Source of the DNA: Nanobdellota archaeon
Lineage (GTDB): Archaea; Nanobdellota; Nanobdellia; Pacearchaeales; GW2011-AR1
Assembly: GCA_022563455.1 (NCBI GenBank)
Contig: JADFNI010000001.1
Coordinates: 1 to 63,005, forward strand
Length of the DNA: 63,005 nucleotides
Reading direction: 5' to 3'
A program made the translations under genes and the position numbers. Shown one piece after another: positions 1-6,332 of the stretch. Position 1 is the stretch's first letter. Each line of letters starts with the position of its first letter. Under the pieces are notes generated by a model. The model saw nothing but the letters and a program-made list of their open reading frames with translations, was not told the origin of the DNA and ran no database searches.

Positions 1-193
1 TTCCATCAAGATCTTCGTCTAGGCCTTTTGGTAGCATTTCGTGTCCGACTGATAAGATGAAAGGTTTTAGATCTTTTAAATCTAGATTCGCCTCTTTTGC
101 AATGGACTCCACATTTGTATCGAAGATTTCATCTGTACCTGTGATTTTTCCAGTGAACTCTAGCTCTATAAAATCGTTTTTATTAACTGTCAT
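1..193 (-). CDS. FKBP-type peptidyl-prolyl isomerase, partial (C-terminus beyond window)
   Basis: The 64 N-terminal residues are visible. They begin MTVNKNDFIELEFTGKI, continue with a segment like DEIFDTN, and include SVGHEMLPKGLDEDL. This order matches the start of SlyD/FKBP-type peptidyl-prolyl cis-trans isomerases (the F-D-T-N strand, then the GxxxLPKGLDE loop before the insert-in-flap domain). These are cytoplasmic folding helpers acting on X-Pro bonds. The start codon ATG lies at 193 on the minus strand and the gene runs off the left edge. It is divergent from the aIF5A unit, with about 97 nt between it and the aIF5A leader ORF. The rest of the domain cannot be checked. Confidence 0.85.
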   Translation of the reverse strand, partial: MTVNKNDFIELEFTGKITGTDEIFDTNVESIAKEANLDLKDLKPFILSVGHEMLPKGLDEDLDG

Positions 194-258
194 AAAAGAT
201 GTTTGAGAGGACGGTTTTTAAGGGTTTTGGGAGATAGAATAAAATAACCACACACAAG

Positions 259-268
259 TTTTATAAAC
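259..268 (+). promoter_or_regulatory. TATA box of the aIF5A leader ORF
   Basis: The sequence TTTTATAAAC is a good archaeal TATA box. Its centre lies about 27 nt before the ATG at 291, so transcription should start at or within a few bases of that ATG. The mRNA would therefore be leaderless for the upstream ORF at 291-377, while aIF5A itself starts 86 nt inside the transcript. Confidence 0.65.
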
Positions 269-290
269 GAAGTTTTTTTTCAATATAATT

Positions 291-377
291 ATGGTACAAA
301 AAGTAATTGATGTAATAAATTTTAGATTATGCAATGAGGAAGTCCTTGCGGATCAAAAACTTGGGAGTTTTTGCTGA
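291..377 (+). CDS. Leader ORF A (28 codons) in front of aIF5A
   Basis: This short ORF starts with ATG at 291 and stops with TGA at 375-377, overlapping the aIF5A ATG at 377. Its first 21 nt (291-311) are identical to the first 21 nt of aIF5A (377-397). The last half encodes VLADQKLGSFC and matches leader ORFs at 11900-11986 and 16883-16966. The segment 354-373 can fold into a hairpin of CAAAAAC pairing with GTTTTTG; the loop TTGGGA plus the following G carries a GGGAG Shine-Dalgarno-like motif placed 9 nt before the aIF5A start. The ATG sits at the predicted 5' end of the mRNA. Whether the peptide or only the RNA matters is unknown. No known family is recognised. Confidence 0.55.
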   Translation: MVQKVIDVINFRLCNEEVLADQKLGSFC

Positions 378-772
378 TGGTACAAAAAGTAATTGATTCA
401 ACTGAAATGCGTGTTGGAACTTATATAATGATAGAAGGATCTGCTTATCAAGTTAAGAAGATGGATGTTTCGAAGACTGGAAAGCATGGACATGCAAAGG
501 TTAGGTATGAGGCTGTATCAGTCATGACTGGAAAGAAAAAAGTTAGTGTTGTTCCTGGACATGATAAATTTGAAGTTCCTATGATTGATAAGAGGACTGC
601 TCAAGTTTTATCGATTTCTAACAATACTGCTAGTTTGATGGACTCCGAATCCTTTGAAAATTTAGATTTACCAATAGCTGAAGAATTCCGAGATTCTCTT
701 AATGAAGGAGATAGTGTAGAATATTGGGACCTTGAAGGTGAAAAATTAATTAAGAAAATATTACAACAATAA
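377..772 (+). CDS. eif5A: Translation initiation factor aIF5A
   Basis: A 131-residue protein, the normal length for archaeal IF-5A. The N-terminal KOW/SH3-like domain contains SKTGKHGHAKVRYEAV; the lysine in TGKHGHAK is the site modified to deoxyhypusine or hypusine in the family. The C-terminal half is the OB-fold (roughly residues 70-131). The protein helps ribosomes through proline-rich stretches and in termination. I take ATG 377, which overlaps the leader ORF stop, rather than the TTG six bases upstream. Its TAA overlaps the ATG of eL40, so the two are co-translated. Confidence 0.95.
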   Translation: MVQKVIDSTEMRVGTYIMIEGSAYQVKKMDVSKTGKHGHAKVRYEAVSVMTGKKKVSVVPGHDKFEVPMIDKRTAQVLSISNNTASLMDSESFENLDLPIAEEFRDSLNEGDSVEYWDLEGEKLIKKILQQ

Positions 773-936
773 TGGCTACAAAAATACTCGCGGCACAAAA
801 TAGACTTTTTAAGAATGCATTTGTTTGTAAGGTTTGCAAGCATAAGATGAGGGTTGAGCCCCTAAAGATTATTGGTGGAAAGGTTCGATGTAGGAAATGT
901 AAGGGAACTGATTTTAGACCTATTCGGAAGAAGTAG
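772..936 (+). CDS. rpl40e: Ribosomal protein eL40
   Basis: A 54-residue basic protein starting MATKILAAQNRLFKNAF. It has two cysteine pairs, CKVC and CRKC, spaced as a zinc ribbon, and ends TDFRPIRKK. The R-L-F-x-x-x-x-C-x-x-C and C-R-K-C patterns followed by an R-P tail match archaeal eL40 of the large ribosomal subunit. The ATG at 772 overlaps the aIF5A stop (TAATG), so it belongs to that operon. It is slightly longer between the cysteine pairs than many archaeal copies. Confidence 0.85.
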   Translation: MATKILAAQNRLFKNAFVCKVCKHKMRVEPLKIIGGKVRCRKCKGTDFRPIRKK

Positions 937-966
937 GTTTTTAAACTGTTTAATTTTAGTATAAAG

Positions 967-2397
967 ATGGTAGATTTTTGGGTGTATGATGTTGCTTTTA
1001 TGATATTGTTTAGCGTTGGAGTTGCATGGTTTTTGTCTACTCGGAAAAAAGATTTGTCTCGTGAAGGTTTGATGTTTTTATATAGAACTCAGGCAGGAAT
1101 TAAGTTCATTAATTATGTTGGAGATACATACAAGAAAACTCTTTCACGTCTTCGTTATGTTATTATTGGTGTAGGGCTTGTTTTGATGGCTTCGATGATT
1201 TGGATGCTTGGCCAAACCCTTTGGATTTATATTAAATTTCCAGGGATCACGGATATTATTAAAGCACCACCTATAGCACCTTTAATTCCTTATTTTCCAA
1301 AACTATTTGGAATGGAGTCTTTCTTCCCGCCATTTTATTTTACTTATTTTATTGTAGCTCTTGCTATCGTTGCTGTTGTTCATGAGGGAAGTCATGGAAT
1401 TTTTATGAGAAGATTTAAAGTTCCAATAAAATCTACAGGATTGGTGTTTTTGGGCCCAATCTTGGGAGCCTTTGTTGAAGAGGAAAAAAGGGGATTTGAA
1501 AAAAAGAAAACAGTGGAGCAGATGACCATTCTTGGAGCAGGAGTGTTTGCTAACCTTGTTTTTGCAATGATATTTTATCTACTTTATGTTGCATTCTTCT
1601 TTTCTAGTTTTGCTGCTTCTGGATATATTTTTACCAGCTATGCTTATGTTTCTACACCAATAGATTCGATTGATTCTTTTGGAAGAGATATTGGAGAAAG
1701 AGAAATTATTATAAATGGTGGAACGACTATTATGAATTTTACAGAGGTTATCGTCGGCGAAGAGACTTATTTAATGAGTACCAATAACAGAAGATTGATC
1801 TTGGAGGGGACGGATTTTACTGGACAAAACGTTTTGTTGTTCCCACAAAATCCTGCGATAAAAACTGGACTTAAGGGGATTATAGTTGAAATTGATGATC
1901 AAAAAATACGTAACCATTACAGTCTTAGTTCATTTTTGAATACTAAGAAACCCGGAGATTTGGTTACTATAATTACAGAGAATGAAAATGGAAGAAGTAA
2001 TTATGAAATTGTTTTAGCCGAACATCCTGATGATTCTAATAGGGCCTATATTGGAATTGCACATACAAATCCTCAAAGAAGAGGATTTATTGGAAAATTA
2101 ATATCTTTGTTTATGGGATTTAAGGAATCTTCAACCTACTACCAGCCAACATGGGATGGAGAACTTGTAGAATTTATATTCTATTTACTTTGGTGGGTTA
2201 TGGTGATCAATCTTCTTGTAGCTCTATTTAATATGATGCCTCTTGGAATGCTTGACGGTGGACGATTCTTTTATTTATCCGTTTTATCTGTTACAGGTTC
2301 TTCGAAGTTTGCTTCGATGGCATTTAAATTCGCTACCTATGCTATAATATTTGTATTTGCATTCTTAATGTTTATTTGGGCTGTTAGGGTGTTTTAG
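967..2397 (+). CDS. M50-family (site-2-type) membrane metalloprotease
   Basis: A 476-residue multi-spanning membrane protein. HEGSH at residues 139-143 is the HExxH zinc motif, placed in a hydrophobic helix, and LDGGR at about 429-433 is the second M50 motif that supplies the third ligand (LDG). Between them is a soluble region (about 225-370) consistent with a PDZ-type domain, including GLKGIIVEIDDQKI and TKKPGDLVTI. Family members cleave transmembrane substrates within the membrane. A TATA-like TTTTTAAAC at 939-947 is about 24 nt before the ATG, suggesting a leaderless mRNA separate from aIF5A-eL40. The substrate is unknown. Confidence 0.88.
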   Translation: MVDFWVYDVAFMILFSVGVAWFLSTRKKDLSREGLMFLYRTQAGIKFINYVGDTYKKTLSRLRYVIIGVGLVLMASMIWMLGQTLWIYIKFPGITDIIKAPPIAPLIPYFPKLFGMESFFPPFYFTYFIVALAIVAVVHEGSHGIFMRRFKVPIKSTGLVFLGPILGAFVEEEKRGFEKKKTVEQMTILGAGVFANLVFAMIFYLLYVAFFFSSFAASGYIFTSYAYVSTPIDSIDSFGRDIGEREIIINGGTTIMNFTEVIVGEETYLMSTNNRRLILEGTDFTGQNVLLFPQNPAIKTGLKGIIVEIDDQKIRNHYSLSSFLNTKKPGDLVTIITENENGRSNYEIVLAEHPDDSNRAYIGIAHTNPQRRGFIGKLISLFMGFKESSTYYQPTWDGELVEFIFYLLWWVMVINLLVALFNMMPLGMLDGGRFFYLSVLSVTGSSKFASMAFKFATYAIIFVFAFLMFIWAVRVF

Positions 2398-2399
2398 AA

Positions 2400-2753
2400 T
2401 TATAACATTACTACACCGTCTTTTGTAAGTGCTGTGAATCTTATTCCTACTGGAAGAGAAAGAAGAGCTGATTGAAGAGCCATATGTTCTTTTCCGTTTC
2501 CTGAGGCAATTGATAAAGCGATCTCTAAACCTTGGAACTTTCCTTCTAGTTTTTTTTCTAGATCTTTTTTTAGAGGAATTAAAGATTTGTCTGCATCAAA
2601 TTCTATGAAATCAAAGGGTATATCTTTTACTTGAAACTCTTTTGCGAAGCTTGGACCTACAAGAATGATTTTTTCCCATTCGCCCTTTTGCATTAAACCT
2701 GCTATTTGTCCCCAAGTTCCTTTTCCTGTTGAGAGTAATGCTACTAGTTCCAT
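2400..2753 (-). CDS. Conserved-looking protein of unknown function (117 aa)
   Basis: I do not recognise this protein. It starts MELVALLSTGKGTWGQIAGL, has a hydrophobic strand IILVGPSFAKEF, then a charged middle and a segment ALSIASGNGKEHMALQSALL. The alternation of hydrophobic strands with glycine turns suggests a small Rossmann-like alpha/beta fold, possibly nucleotide or ligand binding, but no catalytic motif is certain. On the minus strand a TATA-like CTTAAATAC lies about 27 nt upstream of the start, so it is probably transcribed alone and leaderless, convergent with the protease gene. Confidence 0.7.
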   Translation of the reverse strand: MELVALLSTGKGTWGQIAGLMQKGEWEKIILVGPSFAKEFQVKDIPFDFIEFDADKSLIPLKKDLEKKLEGKFQGLEIALSIASGNGKEHMALQSALLSLPVGIRFTALTKDGVVML

Positions 2754-2867
2754 GTTTTTTGATACTTGGTTTGGTATTTAAGGATTTATGTGAAGGAGTT
2801 AAATATTTGAGTTAGTTTTAATAAAAACTTATGAAAAGTATTTTTTATTGAGATATTATTACAATAA

Positions 2868-2877
2868 CTTTATAAAC
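2868..2877 (+). promoter_or_regulatory. TATA box of the uL1 operon
   Basis: The sequence CTTTATAAAC is a strong archaeal TATA box. A start about 25 nt downstream would put the 5' end near 2897, immediately before the inverted repeat at 2901-2946, giving a leader of about 58 nt before the uL1 ATG. Confidence 0.6.
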
Positions 2878-2900
2878 TAAAAATTCTCAAGGATTATACT

Positions 2901-2946
2901 ACTGTTGGTAGGAGGTCAATGACCGAACCTAAATAATTCTAACAGT
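2901..2946 (+). promoter_or_regulatory. Structured 5' leader of the uL1 operon (candidate L1 autoregulatory site)
   Basis: A nested stem is visible: ACTGTTGG (2901-2908) pairs with CTAACAGT (2939-2946), TAGG (2909-2912) with CCTA (2928-2931), and GGTC (2914-2917) with GACC (2921-2924). The upper two helices are separated by an asymmetric internal loop, A opposite GAA. Two short helices around an asymmetric loop resemble the ribosomal-protein L1 site in 23S rRNA and its mRNA mimic, and L1 is known to repress its own operon in methanogens and bacteria. The stem also buries a GGAGGT motif followed by a tiny ORF reading MTEPK (2919-2936). Binding by L1 is inference. Confidence 0.5.
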
Positions 2947-2955
2947 TAATATAAT

Positions 2956-3588
2956 ATGGAAACAAAAGTTGCACTTGCAGAACTTAGAAAAGAAAAGAAA
3001 AGAAAGTTTGTACAAACCGTAGACTTAATTGTAAATTTAAAGAATTTTGATGTTCGAAAAGAGGCTCTTAATACTTTTATTGATATTCCTCATCCTACGA
3101 ATAAAAAAGTTGGAGCTTTCTTGACCAAGAGATCTAAACTTATTGAATCGATTACTGAAGAAGATTTTGTGAAGTACAAAGATATTAAGGACATAAAGAA
3201 GCTTGCTAAGTCTTATGATTCGTTTATTGCTGCGGCTCCAATGATGGGAAAGATAGCTACTAAATTTGGACGAGTTTTTGGTCCTATGAATAAAATGCCT
3301 AGTCCTCAGGCTGGGATTATTGCTAAAGAAGACGATGCTACAATTTCTGCCATGATTGAAAAGATGAAGCATGTTGCTAGGATTAAAAATAAAGAGGCTT
3401 CGATTAAGCTCGTCTGTGGAAAAGAAGATATGTCAGACGAAGATATTACTGAAAATATTGTTTCAATGCTTAAAAGTTTGGAAGGAAAACTTCCTAGGGG
3501 AAGAGATAACATTAGAGAGGTTTTGATTAAATTTACTATGACTAAATCTCTAAAGATAATGGAGGACATGTATGGAAGCAAAAATTAA
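2956..3588 (+). CDS. rpl1: Ribosomal protein uL1
   Basis: A 210-residue protein. It starts METKVALAELRKEKKRKFVQTVDLIVNLKNFDV, the strand order of L1 domain I, and contains FGRVFGPMNKMPSPQAG, which matches the conserved GRxLGPxxxMPxPxxG signature. It forms the mobile L1 stalk of the large subunit and can repress its own mRNA. The first gene of an uL1-uL10-P1 operon; uL11, which often precedes it in archaea, is not here. There is no Shine-Dalgarno motif just before the ATG, only the structured leader. It overlaps uL10 by 17 nt. Confidence 0.95.
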   Translation: METKVALAELRKEKKRKFVQTVDLIVNLKNFDVRKEALNTFIDIPHPTNKKVGAFLTKRSKLIESITEEDFVKYKDIKDIKKLAKSYDSFIAAAPMMGKIATKFGRVFGPMNKMPSPQAGIIAKEDDATISAMIEKMKHVARIKNKEASIKLVCGKEDMSDEDITENIVSMLKSLEGKLPRGRDNIREVLIKFTMTKSLKIMEDMYGSKN

Positions 3589-4459
3589 GACTCATGTGTC
3601 GGAAGCTAAGAAAGCAAAAGTTAAAGATCTTGCTGAAAAGATGAAGAAGAAAACTGTTATGGTTATTTCTATTAAAGGACTTCCTTCGGCGCAGTTTCAA
3701 GACATAAAGAAAAAGCTTAGAAATAAGGCGGACGTTATGGTTGTTAAGAAAAGCTTAGTTAATTTTGCGTTGGACCACTCTGGAATAAAAGAGTTGCAGG
3801 AGCTTGTTCCATTTATTAATGATTCAACTGCTGTGTTATTTAGCGACTCTGACGCGTTTGAGCTCTCAAGTATTTTATCTAAAGAGACTAGTCCTGCTAA
3901 AGCTAAAGCTGGGCAAATTGCACCAATGGATATTGAAGTGAAAGCTGGGCCAACGGAGCTTCTTCCAGGACCTGATATTTCTGCGCTCTCTTCTGTTGGG
4001 CTTGCTCCGAAAGTTGAGAATGGAAAAATTGCAATTATACAGGATAAGATTATTGTTAAAAAAGGAGATGTCATTAGTGAAGCACATGCAGCTGTTATGG
4101 CGAAGCTTGATATTATTCCCTTTGAAGTAGGGGTGGAGCCTGTCGCTGCTTATATGGATGGAATTGTATACAAGGATATAAAGATTGATAGCGAAGCTAC
4201 AATTGCAGAGCTTGAATCTGCATATGGATCTGCCTTATCATTTGCTGTTGAGATTGTTTATGTTAATTCTCTGACATTGGATTATATTTTGTCAAAGGCT
4301 GGGGCATTTGAAAATGTTATAACAAGGATTGTTACGGGGGAGCCTGAACCTGTGGCTGTAAAGGCGATAGAAGAGACAAAGACTGAAGCTAAAGAGGAAA
4401 CTAAAGCGGAGGAGCCAAAGGCTGAGGCAGCTGAGGGTTTGGCTTCATTATTTGGATAA
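3572..4459 (+). CDS. rpl10: Ribosomal stalk protein uL10 (P0)
   Basis: A 295-residue protein. The N-terminal rRNA-binding domain contains the VMVISIKGLPSAQFQDIKKK segment, followed by the archaeal insert domain and the helical spine that binds P1 dimers. The tail is Ala/Glu/Lys-rich and ends EGLASLFG, the hook that recruits translational GTPases. It starts with ATG 3572 inside the end of uL1 and its stop overlaps the ATG of a 17-codon ORF (4459-4512). Its last 49 nt are nearly identical to those of P1 (see the repeat entry). Confidence 0.95.
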   Translation: MEAKIKTHVSEAKKAKVKDLAEKMKKKTVMVISIKGLPSAQFQDIKKKLRNKADVMVVKKSLVNFALDHSGIKELQELVPFINDSTAVLFSDSDAFELSSILSKETSPAKAKAGQIAPMDIEVKAGPTELLPGPDISALSSVGLAPKVENGKIAIIQDKIIVKKGDVISEAHAAVMAKLDIIPFEVGVEPVAAYMDGIVYKDIKIDSEATIAELESAYGSALSFAVEIVYVNSLTLDYILSKAGAFENVITRIVTGEPEPVAVKAIEETKTEAKEETKAEEPKAEAAEGLASLFG

Positions 4460-4512
4460 TGGAAATATCAAAAGATACTCAACTAAGTAAATATTTAGGA
4501 GAGAATAAATAA
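4459..4512 (+). CDS. 17-codon ORF between uL10 and P1
   Basis: The reading frame MEISKDTQLSKYLGENK starts with an ATG overlapping the uL10 stop (TAATG) and ends three bases before the P1 start. It contains an AGGAG motif at 4498-4502, which is 13 nt from the P1 ATG. Similar short ORFs beginning MEI fill the gaps before uS8 (17730) and uL18 (19508). It may be a coupling device that keeps ribosomes on the mRNA, or chance. Nothing like it is known to me. Confidence 0.3.
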   Translation: MEISKDTQLSKYLGENK

Positions 4513-4515
4513 AAA

Positions 4516-4812
4516 ATGGAATATGTATATGCTGCACTTTTGTTGCACAAGACTGGACAGGAAGTAAGTGAAGAGAACTTGAAAAAAGTTATCGCTGCTA
4601 CCGGGGCTAGTGTTGATGAATCAAAAGTGAAGGTGCTTGTCGCGTCTCTTAAGGGAGTCGATATAGATGAAAAGCTTGCAAATGCATCTCTTGCTGCGGC
4701 ACCTGCTGCTAGCGAAAAGGATGATGCAAGACCCGAGTCTGCACCTGAAGAAAAGAAGAAAGAAGAACCAAAGGCTGAAGCAGCTGAGGGTTTGGCTTCA
4801 TTATTTGGATAA
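4516..4812 (+). CDS. rpl12: Ribosomal stalk protein P1 (archaeal L12)
   Basis: A 98-residue protein with the archaeal P1 N-terminus MEYVYAALLLHKTGQEV, which forms the dimerisation helices, an Ala-rich hinge, a Lys/Glu-rich linker and the tail EGLASLFG. It forms dimers on the uL10 spine and recruits elongation factors. It is the last gene of the operon. Length and architecture are normal for the family. Confidence 0.93.
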   Translation: MEYVYAALLLHKTGQEVSEENLKKVIAATGASVDESKVKVLVASLKGVDIDEKLANASLAAAPAASEKDDARPESAPEEKKKEEPKAEAAEGLASLFG

Positions 4813-4834
4813 TTGCTTAATTGTGATTTTTGGG

Positions 4835-4892
4835 TTTTAAAGTTGAACTTAAGTCTTGCTTTAAAACTTCGAAGATGGAGCCTCTTTAGAGG
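4835..4892 (+). terminator. Two hairpins after the stalk operon
   Basis: TTTTAAAG (4835-4842) pairs perfectly with CTTTAAAA (4859-4866), and CCTCT with AGAGG (4881-4892). A T-rich stretch follows (from about 4898). They lie between the last ribosomal stalk gene and the TATA box of the ApbE-like gene, so transcription termination or mRNA end protection is likely. Archaeal terminators rely mainly on T-runs, so the hairpins may serve RNA stability. Confidence 0.45.
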
Positions 4893-4970
4893 ATTCTGTT
4901 TTTAAATAGGAGGTTTTTTTAGATCGGACTTTTTAAAAAGTAATTTAAATGTGAATTGATATTAAATATA

Positions 4971-6032
4971 ATGAAAAATTTTGAATTTAAAGGAAAATTA
5001 TTTGGAGCGAATATTGAGATAGCGGTATTTGGAGAAGACGAGGAATTTTCTCAAGAGGTAACTCATAAGGCTTATTGGGAAGGTGTTAGGCTTGAATCTA
5101 TTTTTAATTTTTTTGATTCAAAAAGTGACATAAGTAAGCTTAATGAATCTCGGAAAATGAAGATGCCTTCTGAATTTATTGAAGTGCTAAAGAAAGCTTT
5201 AGAGTTATGTAGAAAGACTGATGGGAAATATGATGTTACGCTTGGAAAAGATTTTAATCTTAGAAAGGAAGGTTATGTAATAACTGGTGTTGGTGGATCT
5301 TATAATGATGTTAAAATTGAAGGGAATTTGGTTGAACTTAAAAATCCAGACATAGTTCTAGACTTGGGTAGTATTGCTAAGGGATATATCACTGACATGG
5401 TTGGAGAGAAAATGAAAATGCTTGGAATAAAAGAATTTTTGATTAATTCTCGAGGAGATATTTTGATTAATGGTAAACGTGAGCATGAAATCAAGATCCA
5501 GCATCCTAGAATTTCTAATGAATCAATTGCTACTTTGAAAATAAAGAAAGGTGGGCTTGCAACTTCTGGAGATTATAAGCAATATGGAAAGGATTATTCG
5601 GAATCTCATATTTTGAATGCTCGAGCTTATGCCTCTGTTTCTGTATATGCCCCAACACTAATGGAATCGGATTTATATTCTACGGTTTTTTCTGTTATTT
5701 CTAAACCTGAAATCGAAGAAATTTTAAAAGAAAAAACAATGTCTAAATTTAAAGTTCTTGGGATTGATAAAGACTTGAAAAAAGATACGTATAATAAGTT
5801 TGAGAAGTTGATTGTAAGTTTTGGAGAAGATGCTTTGATGAGGGAAGATGTTGATGATTATCTTTCGGGAGAGGAAAATCTTGTAGGGCTAAAAAGAAGT
5901 GGAGATATTGATGAGGAGGATGAATGGGTAATTGATGAAGAATATTCGGGAACTACTGGTGGCGGGAATTTTATTTTGCCAGGTAAGGAACATGATCCTG
6001 GACATCCTGATTTTATTGGTGGGGCTAGTTAG
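4971..6032 (+). CDS. ApbE-like protein (FAD:protein FMN transferase family)
   Basis: A 353-residue protein. The core resembles ApbE: an early segment with LESIFNFFDSKSDISKLNES, a central DLGSIAKGYITDMVGEKMK (the D-x-G-x-x-A-K-G-Y signature), NSRGDILING, and HILNARAYASVSVYAPT. ApbE enzymes attach FMN to threonine in target proteins, using FAD and Mg. Usual members are exported lipoproteins, but no signal peptide is visible here, so it may act in the cytoplasm. The last 60 residues are acidic and glycine-rich and are not part of the family core. I use ATG 4971, about 25 nt after TATA-like AATTTAAAT (4942-4950), rather than an upstream TTG. The target protein is not obvious. Confidence 0.8.
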   Translation: MKNFEFKGKLFGANIEIAVFGEDEEFSQEVTHKAYWEGVRLESIFNFFDSKSDISKLNESRKMKMPSEFIEVLKKALELCRKTDGKYDVTLGKDFNLRKEGYVITGVGGSYNDVKIEGNLVELKNPDIVLDLGSIAKGYITDMVGEKMKMLGIKEFLINSRGDILINGKREHEIKIQHPRISNESIATLKIKKGGLATSGDYKQYGKDYSESHILNARAYASVSVYAPTLMESDLYSTVFSVISKPEIEEILKEKTMSKFKVLGIDKDLKKDTYNKFEKLIVSFGEDALMREDVDDYLSGEENLVGLKRSGDIDEEDEWVIDEEYSGTTGGGNFILPGKEHDPGHPDFIGGAS

Positions 6033-6034
6033 GT

Positions 6035-6142
6035 ACGCCCACACCCTATAAAAAATTGTGTCTTCAGATTTATATAATTATTGAAGACCTAATTTTTTAG
6101 AATCAAAGGTTCGATTACGGTTGGGTGCTGACGCCCACACCC
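6035..6142. repeat. Copy of tRNA-Ser 3' end with long inverted repeat
   Basis: The 12-mer ACGCCCACACCC occurs at 6035-6046 and again at 6131-6142, where it is the 3' end of tRNA-Ser (minus strand). Between them is a large inverted repeat (6046-6100): GTCTTCA (6060-6066) with TGAAGAC (6082-6088), and AAAAAATT (about 6050-6057) with AATTTTTT (6091-6098). The hairpin could end transcription of both the ApbE gene and tRNA-Ser. The GC-rich 12-mer is unlikely by chance in this AT-rich sequence. Confidence 0.55.
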
Positions 6143-6211
6143 GGAATCGAACCGGGATGCCACAAGGGCCCGGTGTTCAAGACCGGTGCACTACCATTAT
6201 GCGATGTGGGC
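6132..6211 (-). tRNA. tRNA-Ser (UGA)
   Basis: Read on the minus strand the gene starts GCCCACA (pairs with TGTGGGC at the 3' end) and has discriminator G. The anticodon arm is CCGGT, loop CTTGAAC, ACCGG, which gives anticodon UGA. A variable arm of about 13 nt with GCC/GGC pairing marks a class II tRNA, consistent with serine. The T arm is CCCGG, TTCGATT, CCGGG. CCA is not encoded. Both ends are duplicated nearby as direct repeats. Confidence 0.85.
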
Positions 6212-6276
6212 TTTTGCCATATTGCAGTCATGAAACATTTATATGTTACTTTATGCGATGTGGGCTTTTGCCATAT
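6197..6276. repeat. 26-bp direct repeat of the tRNA-Ser 5' end with TATA-bearing insert
   Basis: Positions 6197-6222 and 6251-6276 are identical over 26 bp. The repeat holds the first 15 nt of tRNA-Ser and 11 nt of its upstream flank. The 28-nt insert (6223-6250) contains the inverted repeat AACAT (6234-6238) and ATGTT (6243-6247), whose minus-strand reading ACATATAAATG is a TATA box about 30 nt upstream of the tRNA start. The outer copy abuts the promoter of the divergent cyclophilin gene. Confidence 0.75.
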
Positions 6277-6332
6277 TTGCTTAATATTTTTTCGAAGAAT
6301 AGCTTTTTAAATATAGTTGATTGAGGTTTTTT

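Larger units (their letters stand above)
4412..4813 (+). repeat. Near-identical 49-nt 3' ends of uL10 and P1 genes
   Basis: Positions 4412-4460 and 4765-4813 match at 47 of 49 bases, and both differences are GAG/GAA synonymous changes. The repeat covers the codons for EPKAEAAEGLASLFG plus the stop codon. Shared protein tails are expected for P0 and P1, but shared codons over this length suggest recent gene conversion or duplication of the tail. Confidence 0.85.

Noticed and set aside
3037..4087. Minus-strand open frames under uL1 and uL10
   Set aside because: They overlap strongly conserved ribosomal protein genes and have shadow-like composition.
6101..6131. T-arm-like GGTTCGATT near tRNA-Ser and again before tRNA-Gly as a possible tRNA gene on the plus strand
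   Set aside because: No acceptor, D or anticodon stems can be drawn around it. It may be a relic but cannot be called a tRNA.
6121..6324. Open frames over tRNA-Ser and its repeat
   Set aside because: They are reading frames in the RNA gene and the duplicated segment, with no support as proteins.
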